From contig PLQC01000033.1 in NCBI GenBank assembly GCA_003159675.1, positions 1-40,762 of the forward strand: 40,762 nt of DNA, read 5' to 3'. The notes below the pieces were generated by a model that was not told where the DNA came from, did not search any database, and saw nothing but the letters and a program-made list of their open reading frames with translations. Below are positions 17,578 to 25,407 of the stretch, piece by piece. Position 1 is the first letter of the stretch, and the number at the start of each line of letters is the position of its first letter. A program made the position numbers and the translations under genes. This stretch comes from Limisphaerales bacterium (GTDB lineage: Bacteria; Verrucomicrobiota; Verrucomicrobiia; Limisphaerales; BOG-1460).

Positions 17578-17597
17578 CTATGGACATCTATGGACAT
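17578..17597. repeat. 10-base tandem direct repeat at the operon promoter
   Basis: CTATGGACAT occurs twice without a gap (17578-17587 and 17588-17597), around the predicted start of the leftward transcript and over the -35 of the rightward one. It could be a binding site for the operon's own helix-turn-helix regulator. This is inference from position only. Confidence 0.4.
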
Positions 17598-17609
17598 AAT
17601 TGTGATAAT
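17581..17609 (+). promoter_or_regulatory. Candidate promoter of the glycerophosphodiesterase gene
   Basis: TGGACA (17581-17586) and GATAAT (17604-17609) are 17 bases apart, each one base off consensus, and a TG lies one base before the -10. Transcription would start near 17616-17618, at the ATG itself, giving a leaderless or nearly leaderless message. That fits the lack of a ribosome-binding site. Confidence 0.45.
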
Positions 17610-17624
17610 GAATACAAATGTCAA
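17596..17624 (-). promoter_or_regulatory. Candidate promoter of the hydrogenase-related operon
   Basis: Reading leftward, a perfect TTGACA (-35, 17624-17619) is followed after 17 bases by AATTAT (17601-17596), which matches 4 of 6 bases of the -10 consensus. The transcript would start near 17589, about 43 bases before the ATG at 17546. Confidence 0.5.
17600..17617. promoter_or_regulatory. Rex-operator-like palindrome in the divergent promoter
   Basis: TTGTGATAATGAATACAA resembles the Rex consensus TTGTGAA-N4-TTCACAA: 10 of the 14 defined positions match, with a perfect left TTGTGA and a right ACAA. It fills the spacer between -35 and -10 of the leftward promoter, a classical repressor position, and covers the -10 of the rightward promoter. 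rex lies about 8.5 kb away on the far side of the operon. Confidence 0.4.
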
Positions 17625-18448
17625 GCAGGGCAAACTCAGGATCAAGTTCACCCGCGCTGGACCGGATTTCAATCGATCGCCCTTTAGTGATTTGCCATCG
17701 CGGTTACGGCGCCGTCGCGCCTGAGAATACACTGGTGTCCTTCGAGCTCGGGCTTGACGCGGGTGCCGATTTGATCGAACTGGACTATCGACACAGCCAG
17801 GACGGCGTGCCGGTGGTGATCCACGACAGCACGTTCGATCGGACGACGAATTCCCTCGAAGTCTGGGGTCGCCGTCGCGTGAGGGTCGCGAGCAAGACCG
17901 CGGAGAAAATTCGGGCGTTGGATGCGGGAAGCTGGTTTGGTGCACGCTTCGCGGGCGTCGGAGTGCCGCTGCTGACGGAGGCATTGGATTTCATTCTGGC
18001 CGGCGGCGGTGTGCCGCTGGTCGAGCACAAGTCGGGCGATGCGGCGGCCAGTGCGAAGCTGTTGCGCGAGGGCGGATGGATCAACCGGGTTGTGCTCATG
18101 TCGTTCGACTGGTCGTTCCTGCGTGAGTTTCATGAGATCGAGCCCGGGCAGGTGCTGGGTGCGCTCGGCCCGGCGGTGAGTCTGGCCGATGGCAGAAGGG
18201 CTTCCCGGTTTTCCAGGAACTGCGGTCGGGGGTGGCTGGACGAATTGGAGAAGACCGGGGCGGCCATCGTGATTTGGAGCCGCCGGGTTTCGAGGGACGC
18301 CATCCGGCTTGCGCACTCGCGCGGGCTGAGAGTCTGGGTTTACACCGTGGACCATCCAAAGCTCGCGGTTCGGTTGTGCGGGATCGGTGTGGACGGGATC
18401 ATCACGAACAAAATTGCCCGGATCCAACATGCGCTGGGCACGTGTTGA
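17618..18448 (+). CDS. Glycerophosphodiester phosphodiesterase
   Basis: A 276-residue GDPD-family protein with a TIM-barrel pattern. Active-site residues are visible in ICHRGYGAVAPENT (His27, Arg28, Glu36), IELDYRHSQDGVPVVIHD (Glu54, Asp56, His69) and VEHKS. The C-terminal VWVYTVD and GVDGIITNK are typical. It would cut glycerophosphodiesters from phospholipid turnover into glycerol 3-phosphate and an alcohol. No signal peptide is seen, so it is probably cytoplasmic, like UgpQ. It is divergent from the hydrogenase-related operon, with overlapping promoters. The ATG at 17618 has no ribosome-binding site and may start a leaderless message. Confidence 0.9.
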   Translation: MSSRANSGSSSPALDRISIDRPLVICHRGYGAVAPENTLVSFELGLDAGADLIELDYRHSQDGVPVVIHDSTFDRTTNSLEVWGRRRVRVASKTAEKIRALDAGSWFGARFAGVGVPLLTEALDFILAGGGVPLVEHKSGDAAASAKLLREGGWINRVVLMSFDWSFLREFHEIEPGQVLGALGPAVSLADGRRASRFSRNCGRGWLDELEKTGAAIVIWSRRVSRDAIRLAHSRGLRVWVYTVDHPKLAVRLCGIGVDGIITNKIARIQHALGTC

Positions 18449-18504
18449 TGTTTCAAAAGCGGCAGAGGGCTGCCGCAGGTCCAGGATGCTTTCGCGCCCG
18501 GCCA

Positions 18505-18648
18505 CGCCCCATCGCGGTTCATGGTCCCCATGCGCGCCCAATTTTTTTGGATCCGAGGCTTCCCACGAACCGAGCCACCATAGCCGCCATTGTGAAACGG
18601 CGGAGAAGGGCACTGCGGGAGGGGTCCGCCAATTCACATTGGCGGGTA
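18505..18648 (-). repeat. Dispersed repeat family R1, copy 2
   Basis: Reverse-oriented copy of the repeat at 690-830. The hairpin at 18584-18603 is kept: one base differs from copy 1, and on the minus-strand RNA that change leaves a G-U pair, so the stem is preserved. It lies between the phosphodiesterase gene and the arabinofuranosidase pseudogene. Confidence 0.7.
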
Positions 18649-18663
18649 CACCAGCCGGCGGCC

Positions 18664-19642
18664 TTATTGCCGTTCGGCCCCGACGAGCGCAGGCTTGGAA
18701 ATCGGCAGCCGCAGGATCGTCAGGGAATTTGAGGCAAACCGGTGGGAGAACTGCGGGGTGGTCCCATTGAAATCGGTTTCCATCGGGAGGATGCGGTCGG
18801 GCCGGTCCAGGGTGTTCTCGGCAGTCGCCTCGGTATTTCCAAGGGTGATGACCCTGCCCGTGCCGGTGAGATGAGTTGCGCCTTTGAGGGTGATGGATGC
18901 GGTCGCGGGCAGAGCGGTGGGATTCACGACTTTGATGACAGATTGTTCCCGGGTCGGACAGCTCGAGAATCAGCCGCCCTCGGGGTTCACTGTGGCGGGC
19001 GCGAAGGCCGATCGTATACTTCTTCCAGTCGCCGCCCACTTCCGGAAGAGTCGCCCGTTCGCAGAGCGTGCGGCCATCCTCGTTTTCCAATGAAACCACG
19101 ACTCCGAAATGCGCATTGGTTTCGGTGCGGGCATAGAACGACAGGTCGTACCATTCTCCGGCGCTGAAATTCATCCCCCGGAAACCGCCGTTCGCCACTC
19201 CGCAACGCCCGCCGCGCTTTTTGACGGTAAGACGCAACGAATGCGGATTTCGATCGTTCAACGGCGAGGCGGATTCCAGGGCGATGTCGCCTTCCGCTCC
19301 GTCCTCGGCAAGCAGCGACCATCCGGGGAGATCATTGGCAAACCATTTCTGCACCTTCCGGCCGAGCGGAGTATAAATATTAGTTCCATCCACGCGTCAG
19401 TCCTCGGGGATGGTGCTCGCTTCGAAATCGCGGTTCTGAACCAGTTCGGCATACAGGCCGCCTTCGCCCGCGTGGTTGATGTCTTCAAAGAAGATTCCCC
19501 ACAGGCTATCGGGGATGCGGTGGACCGGCCGTGTGACATCGATGGAGATCGAGGCCGGATCCGCTGCCGTCGCGGATGAACCGGCCAGGATGAACGTCAT
19601 CAGGCCTGTCGCGAGGGATCGGATCATGAACCGCGTGGCCAT
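18664..19642 (-). pseudogene. Decayed GH51-type alpha-L-arabinofuranosidase
   Basis: Pieces of one secreted glycosidase lie in order but cannot be translated as one protein. The first piece (start 19642) has a signal peptide (MIRSLATGLMTFILAG) and the GH51 N-terminus SLWGIFFEDINHAGEGGLYAELVQNRDFE, then a TGA stop at 19397-19399. In-frame reading beyond the stop continues for about 150 codons (VDGTNIYTPLG, WFANDLPGWSL, SAGEWYDLSFYARTE, RGRLILELSDPG). Near 18945 the frame jumps to the C-terminal piece (SVIKVVNPTALP to NSLTILRLPISKPALVG), ending at 18664. The whole catalytic barrel, several hundred residues, is missing at that junction. The nonsense codon and the internal deletion are separate lesions, so the gene is inactive. 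It would have removed arabinose side chains from plant polysaccharide. Confidence 0.8.
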
Positions 19643-19739
19643 GCGCGCAGTCTGCAATGACGCTGGGAACTGTGCAACTCCGGGCGGCGCTGGGCGCATC
19701 TTACTGGCCCTGAATGCAAACAAAGGCTGGAGCGCGGGG

Positions 19740-19944
19740 TTTAGAGCCTGTGTGAAAAACTGGAATGGGTGGCACGGGCCACTGGCCCGTTCCGTCCGGC
19801 GACCCTCCGGACGGGACGGGGAGGGGCGCTCCAGGGCAGATTCGCGTCGAAGTGTCTTCAGTCCTCCGGCTCTTCCGGTCGGCGAGTCGCCGACCGGAAC
19901 GGGCGAGTCGTCCGTTCCACCCATTTTTCACATAGCCTCTTTAC
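19740..19944. repeat. Imperfect inverted-repeat element between lnt and the pseudogene
   Basis: The two ends are imperfect complements: TTTAGAGCCTGTGTGAAAAA with AATGGGTGG and CCCGTTCCG at the left, and the reverse complement of the same blocks at the right (16 of 20 bases match in the outermost part). Inside is a perfect hairpin, CCGGTCGGCGA/TCGCCGACCGG. At about 205 bases with inverted ends it resembles a MITE. Its right end supplies the last codons and the stop of lnt. Confidence 0.6.
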
Positions 19945-21595
19945 GGCGCTTTCCCAGTCCTGCGCGAAGCGTTGCCGCCGCCGCCATCGCCGTGCATCCC
20001 CAGCCAAACCAATCCCCGTGTTGATTGTAGAACGTCGGCGGACGCTCTGCTCCCGGGGCCTGGAGCGGAATTTTCACCGTCATAAAGCCCGGGCCATAGA
20101 TGCTTCCGAGGGTGTCCGTCAAGACATCGCGTCGTCGGCCGCAGGGATCGAACCAGCAGGTCAGGCCGGTATTGGTGCAGCGGATGAGCGGAAGGCCGTT
20201 TTCGATCGCGCGAAACTGCGCGTTGGCGGCGTGCTGCCATTGGGCCGCGCCTTCGCCGAACCAGCCGTCGTTGGTCAGGTTCACAAGAAAGTCCGTGTCC
20301 GGCGCCGCCGCCTCGCGTCCGAGCTGCGGAAAGACGTCTTCGAAACAGATCAACGCGGAAGTCTTCGCCTCCCGATCCCGCAGTTCGAGTTGCACCGGGC
20401 GATTGCCGGGCGTGTAGCTGCCTTGAACGGGGGTGAACCATTTGATGAACGGCAGCCACTTTTCCAGCGGAATGTATTCGCCGAATATGACGAGGCTCCG
20501 CTTGCGATAGGTGGCCGCGTGGCGTCCTTGCGGGTCGAACAGGAACGCGGCGTTGTATACGTCGTAATCCTCCCTGCCCACAGCGGCCGGGCGCGGCTCC
20601 ACGTCGTCGGCGCCGAAAAGCATCCAGACGTGATGGGAGCGGATCAGATTTGTGATGGCGATATAACTCGGCTGGTCGAATTGGGGCACCGCGCCTTCGG
20701 GCCAGATCAGCAGATCGGTCTTCTCCGCCAGCGCGCGTTCGGAAAGTTCGATTTCCTGGAGAAACCGGTTTGTGTTTTCCCTGACGTCCCAGATCAGCGT
20801 CTGGGGAATGCTGGGTTGCACCAGCGTGACGCTCAACTCGCGCGAAGCGGCGGGCGTCTGCCGGAGCCGATGGAACCCGAACACAAAAAGCGCCACGATC
20901 GTCACGAACGGCAGGATGATTTCCCCCATCCAGGCCGAACGCAGGTTGGGCCGCCCCAATACGGCGGCGGCGGCGCACAGGAGCGAGACGGAAGTCCACA
21001 CCACCAAAAACGACACGCCGCAGACGCCGGTCAGCGAGGCGAACTGGATCAGGGGCAGGAGCCGGTGTTGCGACACGCCGAGCAGATTCCACGGGAACCC
21101 GCCCAGCAGCCGCGTCAGCAGCATTTCCAACGCAACCCAGCTCGCGCCGCACGAAAGCGCCCAGAGCATTCGCCCGCTCCAACCCCGGGCCGTCAGGCGC
21201 TCCGCCGCGGCCAGCCACGCATGCGCGCCGTCATCGGGATTTGAAATTTGAAATTTGAAATTTGAAATTTGAAAGGACGACAGCCACACCCAGGCGGCCG
21301 GGTAAAGCGCGAGATAGGCGGACAGCGCGATCCAGCCCAGGATTGGAAAGCCGGTCACCGGAATGAGGAGCAGCCATCGCAGCGATGTCAGATAATGCGC
21401 CAGTCCGGCGACGTAGCCGATGCGGAAGCTTTCGAGGCCGCGTTTGCCCCAGGCCGCCAGGAGCATCAGACCGGGCGCGATCCACGCGAACCCGGCAACG
21501 CCGGTTTGCGGGAAGGAAATGCCGAGCAATACACCCGCGGCGATGGCCGTGGGATAACGGCTTCGTTTGAAGGCCTGGACGGAGATGCGGTTCAA
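19928..21595 (-). CDS. lnt: Apolipoprotein N-acyltransferase
   Basis: A 555-residue inner-membrane enzyme that adds the third acyl chain to lipoproteins. Hydrophobic helices fill residues 1-240 and the periplasmic nitrilase-like domain follows. The catalytic triad is present: Glu300 in IWPEGAVP, Lys365 in YRKRSLVIFGEYIP and Cys417 in ALICFEDVFP. The start is TTG 21595, just before the first helix; no ATG offers a better choice. Residues about 107-119 (FQISNFKFQISN) are encoded by a heptanucleotide tandem repeat and are not part of the normal family sequence. The last residues (RRKEAM) come from the inverted-repeat element. It is divergent from the aldo/keto reductase gene. Confidence 0.92.
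   Translation of the reverse strand: MNRISVQAFKRSRYPTAIAAGVLLGISFPQTGVAGFAWIAPGLMLLAAWGKRGLESFRIGYVAGLAHYLTSLRWLLLIPVTGFPILGWIALSAYLALYPAAWVWLSSFQISNFKFQISNPDDGAHAWLAAAERLTARGWSGRMLWALSCGASWVALEMLLTRLLGGFPWNLLGVSQHRLLPLIQFASLTGVCGVSFLVVWTSVSLLCAAAAVLGRPNLRSAWMGEIILPFVTIVALFVFGFHRLRQTPAASRELSVTLVQPSIPQTLIWDVRENTNRFLQEIELSERALAEKTDLLIWPEGAVPQFDQPSYIAITNLIRSHHVWMLFGADDVEPRPAAVGREDYDVYNAAFLFDPQGRHAATYRKRSLVIFGEYIPLEKWLPFIKWFTPVQGSYTPGNRPVQLELRDREAKTSALICFEDVFPQLGREAAAPDTDFLVNLTNDGWFGEGAAQWQHAANAQFRAIENGLPLIRCTNTGLTCWFDPCGRRRDVLTDTLGSIYGPGFMTVKIPLQAPGAERPPTFYNQHGDWFGWGCTAMAAAATLRAGLGKRRKEAM
21239..21274. repeat. Heptanucleotide tandem repeat (five units) inside lnt
   Basis: ATTTGAA is repeated five times without error. 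Read on the minus strand it encodes alternating FQISNFK residues in a cytoplasmic or loop segment of Lnt. Seven is not a multiple of three, so gain or loss of one unit would shift the frame, and only steps of three units are neutral. Confidence 0.95.
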
Positions 21596-21685
21596 CCGGC
21601 GCAGCTTGCCTCAACGGCCTTGAAACGCAAGTATTCGCGATTGAGGGGACTGTCCTGATCTGGAATTCCTTTGGATGCATTTGGT

Positions 21686-21733
21686 GGTAGGGCCGCGCTG
21701 CGCGTGGCCGGACGACCGCAGGTCGTCCCTACC
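21686..21733. repeat. Dispersed repeat family R3, copy A
   Basis: A compact element bounded by GGTAGGG and CCCTACC, with an inner hairpin GGACGACC-GCAG-GTCGTCC. A related sequence with the same order of blocks lies at 32450-32500. It sits in the 201-base gap between the divergent lnt and aldo/keto reductase genes. Confidence 0.65.
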
Positions 21734-21796
21734 ATGAAAATTAACCCTTTGCGGAAACACTCTCCGGCTCCTAAACTGAAAACTCATTTTCAAAAG

Positions 21797-22741
21797 ATGA
21801 AAACCATACCGCTCGGAGTCAGTTCATTGACCGCCAGCCGGCTGGCATACGGCTGCTGGCGTCTGGGAGGAACGTGGAATCCGGCCGAAGTCACACCGCA
21901 GGGCCGGGACGCCGGACGCCGGGCGGCGATCGCGGCTTTCGAGGCGGATTACACCCTGTTCGACAACGCCGACATTTATTGCCGGGGCGAGGCCGAGCGA
22001 ATTTTGGGCGCGGCGTTGAAGGAGGTCTCCGGGATGCGCGAGGGGATCCGGATCCTGACCAAGTGCGGGGTGCGGCCTCCCGACTATCCGAAAGCCGGCT
22101 CGCCGCACTGTTGGGATTTCTCCGCCGAATACATCGTCAGCTCGTGCGAGGGCTCGCTCGAGCGCATGGGGATCGAGACCATCGACATTTACATGCTGCA
22201 TCGGCCCGATTACCTGGCCGACCCGCGGGAGATCGCGAGGGCCTTCGTCCAATTGCGCGATGCCGGCAAGGTGCGCTGGTTTGGCGTCAGCAATTTTCGT
22301 CCCTCCCTCGTGACGGCGTTGCAGGTCGCCTGTCCGATGCCGTTGATCCTGCACCAGGTGGAGATCAGCCTGGCGAAGCTCGATGCCTTCACGGATGGGA
22401 CGCTCGACCAATGCCTGATCGAGAAAATCACCCCTATGGCCTGGAGCCCGCTGGCGGGCGGTTCGATCGGCGATGGCGCCCGGCGGTTGTTGGCGGCGCA
22501 ACAGGCATATCGTCCGGAGCAGTTCCTGCCGGTCCTCGAGGAAATTGCGAAGTCACACGGCGTGGCCCGGACGGTGGTGGCGCTCGCGTGGCTCCTCAAG
22601 CATCCGAGCAACATCATGCCGATCATTGGCTCGACGAACCCCGACCACATCCGGGAAGCGGTGAAGGCGACGGAGGTGGAGCTGACTCGAGAGGAATGGT
22701 ATCAGCTCCTGAAGGCGGCGCGAAGCGAGCCGTTGCCCTGA
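21797..22741 (+). CDS. Aldo/keto reductase family oxidoreductase
   Basis: A 314-residue TIM-barrel reductase. The catalytic tetrad is complete: Asp56 and Tyr61 in FDNADIYCRGEAER, Lys89 in LTKCG and His135 in MLHRPD. The C-terminal NADPH-binding end IIGSTNPDHIREA is typical of the YdhF-like subgroup, which reduces carbonyl compounds with NADPH. The substrate cannot be read from the sequence. Upstream in-frame starts read through repeat R3, so the ATG at 21797 is chosen. Its stop codon abuts the ATG of the next gene (TGAATG), so the three genes to 25316 are likely one operon. Confidence 0.9.
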   Translation: MKTIPLGVSSLTASRLAYGCWRLGGTWNPAEVTPQGRDAGRRAAIAAFEADYTLFDNADIYCRGEAERILGAALKEVSGMREGIRILTKCGVRPPDYPKAGSPHCWDFSAEYIVSSCEGSLERMGIETIDIYMLHRPDYLADPREIARAFVQLRDAGKVRWFGVSNFRPSLVTALQVACPMPLILHQVEISLAKLDAFTDGTLDQCLIEKITPMAWSPLAGGSIGDGARRLLAAQQAYRPEQFLPVLEEIAKSHGVARTVVALAWLLKHPSNIMPIIGSTNPDHIREAVKATEVELTREEWYQLLKAARSEPLP

Positions 22742-23377
22742 ATGGAATCGTGTCGGCTGTTTGTTGCGATTTCACTTCCCGAGGAGGTCAAGGCCGGGAT
22801 TGAAAAGGCGCAGGCGGAATTGCGCCGCGCCCTGCCGGAGGAGTGTGTGCGCTGGACGAAGCGCGAACAGTTTCATTTGACGCTCAAATTCATGGGAAAC
22901 GTGCCCGCCGACAGGATCGAGTCGCTGCTTTTCGCCGTGCAAAGGGTCTGCCATGCCTTTCCGGCTCTGCGATTGCGCGCCGAACGAATCGGCGCTTTTC
23001 CGAACGTGAAATCGCCACGCGTGATTTGGGCGGGAGTGCATGACCGCGAAGGATTCCTGCCGAAGCTTCAACCGGTTGTCGATGCGGCAGTCAAGGAGTT
23101 CACGGCTGAAACAGCGGAAGGGGAATTCACCGGGCACGTGACATTGGGCCGCGCACGGGGCCTCAAATGTCCGCAGGCGCAAACGTTCGCAACACTGGCG
23201 GCCGGAATGGCGGAGCGGGATTTCGGCGAATGGATCGCCGGCAAGGTTGAAATCATTCGCAGCGAGCTTTCGCCGGGCGGCGCCCGTTACACCACGCTGG
23301 CCGCGATCCTCCTGGATGGCGGCGCGGCCCCGGGAGACGTGCGCAGGCAGGCATCACACGCGGGTTTCGATGAGTGA
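22742..23377 (+). CDS. thpR: RNA 2',3'-cyclic phosphodiesterase
   Basis: A 211-residue 2H phosphoesterase of the LigT/ThpR family. Both HxTx motifs that give the class its name are present: HLTL at 45-48 and HVTL at 132-135. The opening RLFVAISLPEEVK and the RVIWAGV strand are also typical. The enzyme opens 2',3'-cyclic phosphates at RNA ends. It begins directly after the aldo/keto reductase stop and overlaps the next gene by 8 bases. No functional link to those neighbours is known to me. Confidence 0.92.
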   Translation: MESCRLFVAISLPEEVKAGIEKAQAELRRALPEECVRWTKREQFHLTLKFMGNVPADRIESLLFAVQRVCHAFPALRLRAERIGAFPNVKSPRVIWAGVHDREGFLPKLQPVVDAAVKEFTAETAEGEFTGHVTLGRARGLKCPQAQTFATLAAGMAERDFGEWIAGKVEIIRSELSPGGARYTTLAAILLDGGAAPGDVRRQASHAGFDE

Positions 23378-25316
23378 AGCGTCCGACAAACGTTTCGAGG
23401 AATTTCTCAAGATCAGCGGCCAGTTCAAACTCGGCATGCTGGTCACGGAATCCTCGCATCCTGTCACGGCCACGCTCAGCGACGTGGCGGCACAGGACAT
23501 CGCGGCCGCGCTCGATCTTTTGTTCCAGGTGGATGCCGACGTCGTGGCGAAATACCGGGAGTTCGCCGAATCAGACCTGGCGGGCCGGATCAAGGAATCA
23601 GTCCTCACGGCGCTCCGGGAGGGCGGCAAGGTCTTTTTCACCGGTTGCGGATCCACCGGCCGGTTGAGCATCCAATTGGTTTCGATCTGGCGGGATTTCT
23701 GGCAACGCGAACGCTCGCGCGGGCTGGTCTGTTCGCCTCCGGCGGAGGACTGGGAAAACCGGGCGTTCAGCGTGATGGCCGGCGGCGATTTCGCCCTGAT
23801 CAAGTCAGTCGAAGGCTTCGAGGATTTCGCCGCGTTCGGCAAACAGCAGCTCGGCGATCTGGGCGTGACGGACAAGGACGTGGTGTTTGCGATCACCGAA
23901 GGGGGCGAGACGTCGTTCGTGATCGGCACGGCCTGGAAGGGCGTGGAAGTCGGGGCTAGGGTCTGGTTCGTTTACAACAATCCGGACGGCGTGCTCTGCC
24001 GGCACATCGAGCGCAGCGGCGAAGTCATCGGGGATCCGCGCATCGCGAAGATCAATTTGACGACGGGACCGATGGCGATCACCGGCTCGACGCGGATGCA
24101 GGCGACCACCATTCAGCTTTGCGTGCTACTGACGGTGCTGGAGATGGTGGTGCGAGATCTGATGAAGGAGCTGGAACCGGGCGGGCGCGCCAACCTGGAT
24201 TCGGGGAGTGTTCCCGGACAATTTCTCGAAAAGCTCATGGAGATGCACGCGACGTTGCGGTCGCTGCAGGTGCGTTCGCAGCTTGCGGGACTGGTGTCGC
24301 TCGAGGAATCGGTCTATCGCGCGGGACACAAGAACACGTATTACGCGGACGGGTTCGGCATCGACGTGCTGACCGACACGACGGAGCGGTCGCCGACTTA
24401 TTGCACGCCGCCGTTCAGAAGATTCGACGACACGGCGGCGGAGGAGTCGTGGTCGTTTCTGTTTGTGCCCGCGACGGACACGCCGCGGGCGTGGGAGAGA
24501 ATCCTCAAACGCCCGCCGCGATGCGTGGAATGGACCGAGGCCCGGGTTCTGGAACTGGTCGGCAGCCGGGACGCCGCGCGCTCGTGTCAAATCGTGCGCA
24601 GGATCAGTTGCGCGGAGTTGATGCGATTCAAACTGGGTCTGGACGGGCTCGAACACCGGGTGTTGAAAAGCGGAGACAGCGCCGTCGGCATTCTGGGGCA
24701 GGCGGAAAAGGAATCGCTGCTTTCGCCGGCCGGGTTTCACCGCGTTCAACTCGAAAGGGCGGGGGATTCCGGCGTCAGGGTCGGGTTGATTTATTTCGGC
24801 GACGCCGGTTCGCTCGAAAGCATCGGAGAGGCGTTCGCGGCAGCCTGCGAGCGGGGCGGGCATCACCGCGCAGCGCCAGCTTCAGGCCCCGGGCAAGCCG
24901 CGGGGATGCGTGTTCCATCCCCGACCGTGCTGATCCCGGCGCCCCGAACCGATTTCCTGCTGGACGGCATCACGCGGGTGGGGCTGAAGCTGACGTTGAA
25001 CGCGCTTTCCACCTGCACGATGGTCCGGCTGGGACGCGTGATGGGAAACACCATGATCTGGGTGGTCGCGAGCAATCTCAAGCTCATCGACCGCGCAACG
25101 CGTTACATCGAGCGATTAACCGGGTTGACCTACGAACAATCCAACCGGTTGCTTTTTGAAGTGATCGAATACATCGAGCCGCGGATGAAGGCCGACCGTT
25201 CCTATCCGCCGGTGGTGGGTTTGGCGGTGACGCGCGCCCGGCATCACCTCACAAACGAGGAGGCGGAACAGCGTTTCGCTCCAAGTCAGCTTGTTATCCG
25301 AAGTCAACTTTGTTAA
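23370..25316 (+). CDS. Two-part SIS-domain protein of the MurQ/GCKR family
   Basis: A 648-residue protein, about twice the length of MurQ. The first half holds a SIS domain with GKVFFTGCGSTGRLSIQL (86-103), VFAITEGGETSFVIG and TTGPMAITGSTRMQATT, all matching N-acetylmuramic acid 6-phosphate etherase and the mammalian glucokinase regulator GCKR. The C-terminal part (GRVMGNTMIWVVASNLKLIDRATRYIERLTG) again resembles the MurQ end. At the position of the MurQ catalytic glutamate (ASEC region) this protein has VSIWRDF, so etherase activity is doubtful; an acidic VEGFED stretch is kept. A sugar-phosphate-binding regulator like GCKR or a diverged etherase are both possible. The ATG at 23370 lies inside the end of thpR. 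Confidence 0.8.
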   Translation: MSEASDKRFEEFLKISGQFKLGMLVTESSHPVTATLSDVAAQDIAAALDLLFQVDADVVAKYREFAESDLAGRIKESVLTALREGGKVFFTGCGSTGRLSIQLVSIWRDFWQRERSRGLVCSPPAEDWENRAFSVMAGGDFALIKSVEGFEDFAAFGKQQLGDLGVTDKDVVFAITEGGETSFVIGTAWKGVEVGARVWFVYNNPDGVLCRHIERSGEVIGDPRIAKINLTTGPMAITGSTRMQATTIQLCVLLTVLEMVVRDLMKELEPGGRANLDSGSVPGQFLEKLMEMHATLRSLQVRSQLAGLVSLEESVYRAGHKNTYYADGFGIDVLTDTTERSPTYCTPPFRRFDDTAAEESWSFLFVPATDTPRAWERILKRPPRCVEWTEARVLELVGSRDAARSCQIVRRISCAELMRFKLGLDGLEHRVLKSGDSAVGILGQAEKESLLSPAGFHRVQLERAGDSGVRVGLIYFGDAGSLESIGEAFAAACERGGHHRAAPASGPGQAAGMRVPSPTVLIPAPRTDFLLDGITRVGLKLTLNALSTCTMVRLGRVMGNTMIWVVASNLKLIDRATRYIERLTGLTYEQSNRLLFEVIEYIEPRMKADRSYPPVVGLAVTRARHHLTNEEAEQRFAPSQLVIRSQLC

Positions 25317-25407
25317 GCCTTACGCCAGGGAATGATCGGTTAGACCAGATGGGCCTGAAATGAGGTTCAACCGTCTCGCGACATACGAGACATCACAGGA
25401 GAAAACG

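Noticed and set aside
17547-17597. Earlier ATG (17597) for the HTH-EIIA protein
   Set aside because: It lies upstream of the predicted transcription start, has no ribosome-binding site and adds residues encoded by the tandem repeat.
21239-21274. Heptanucleotide repeat as a CRISPR array
   Set aside because: The units are contiguous and 7 bases long with no spacers, and no cas genes are present anywhere in the window.
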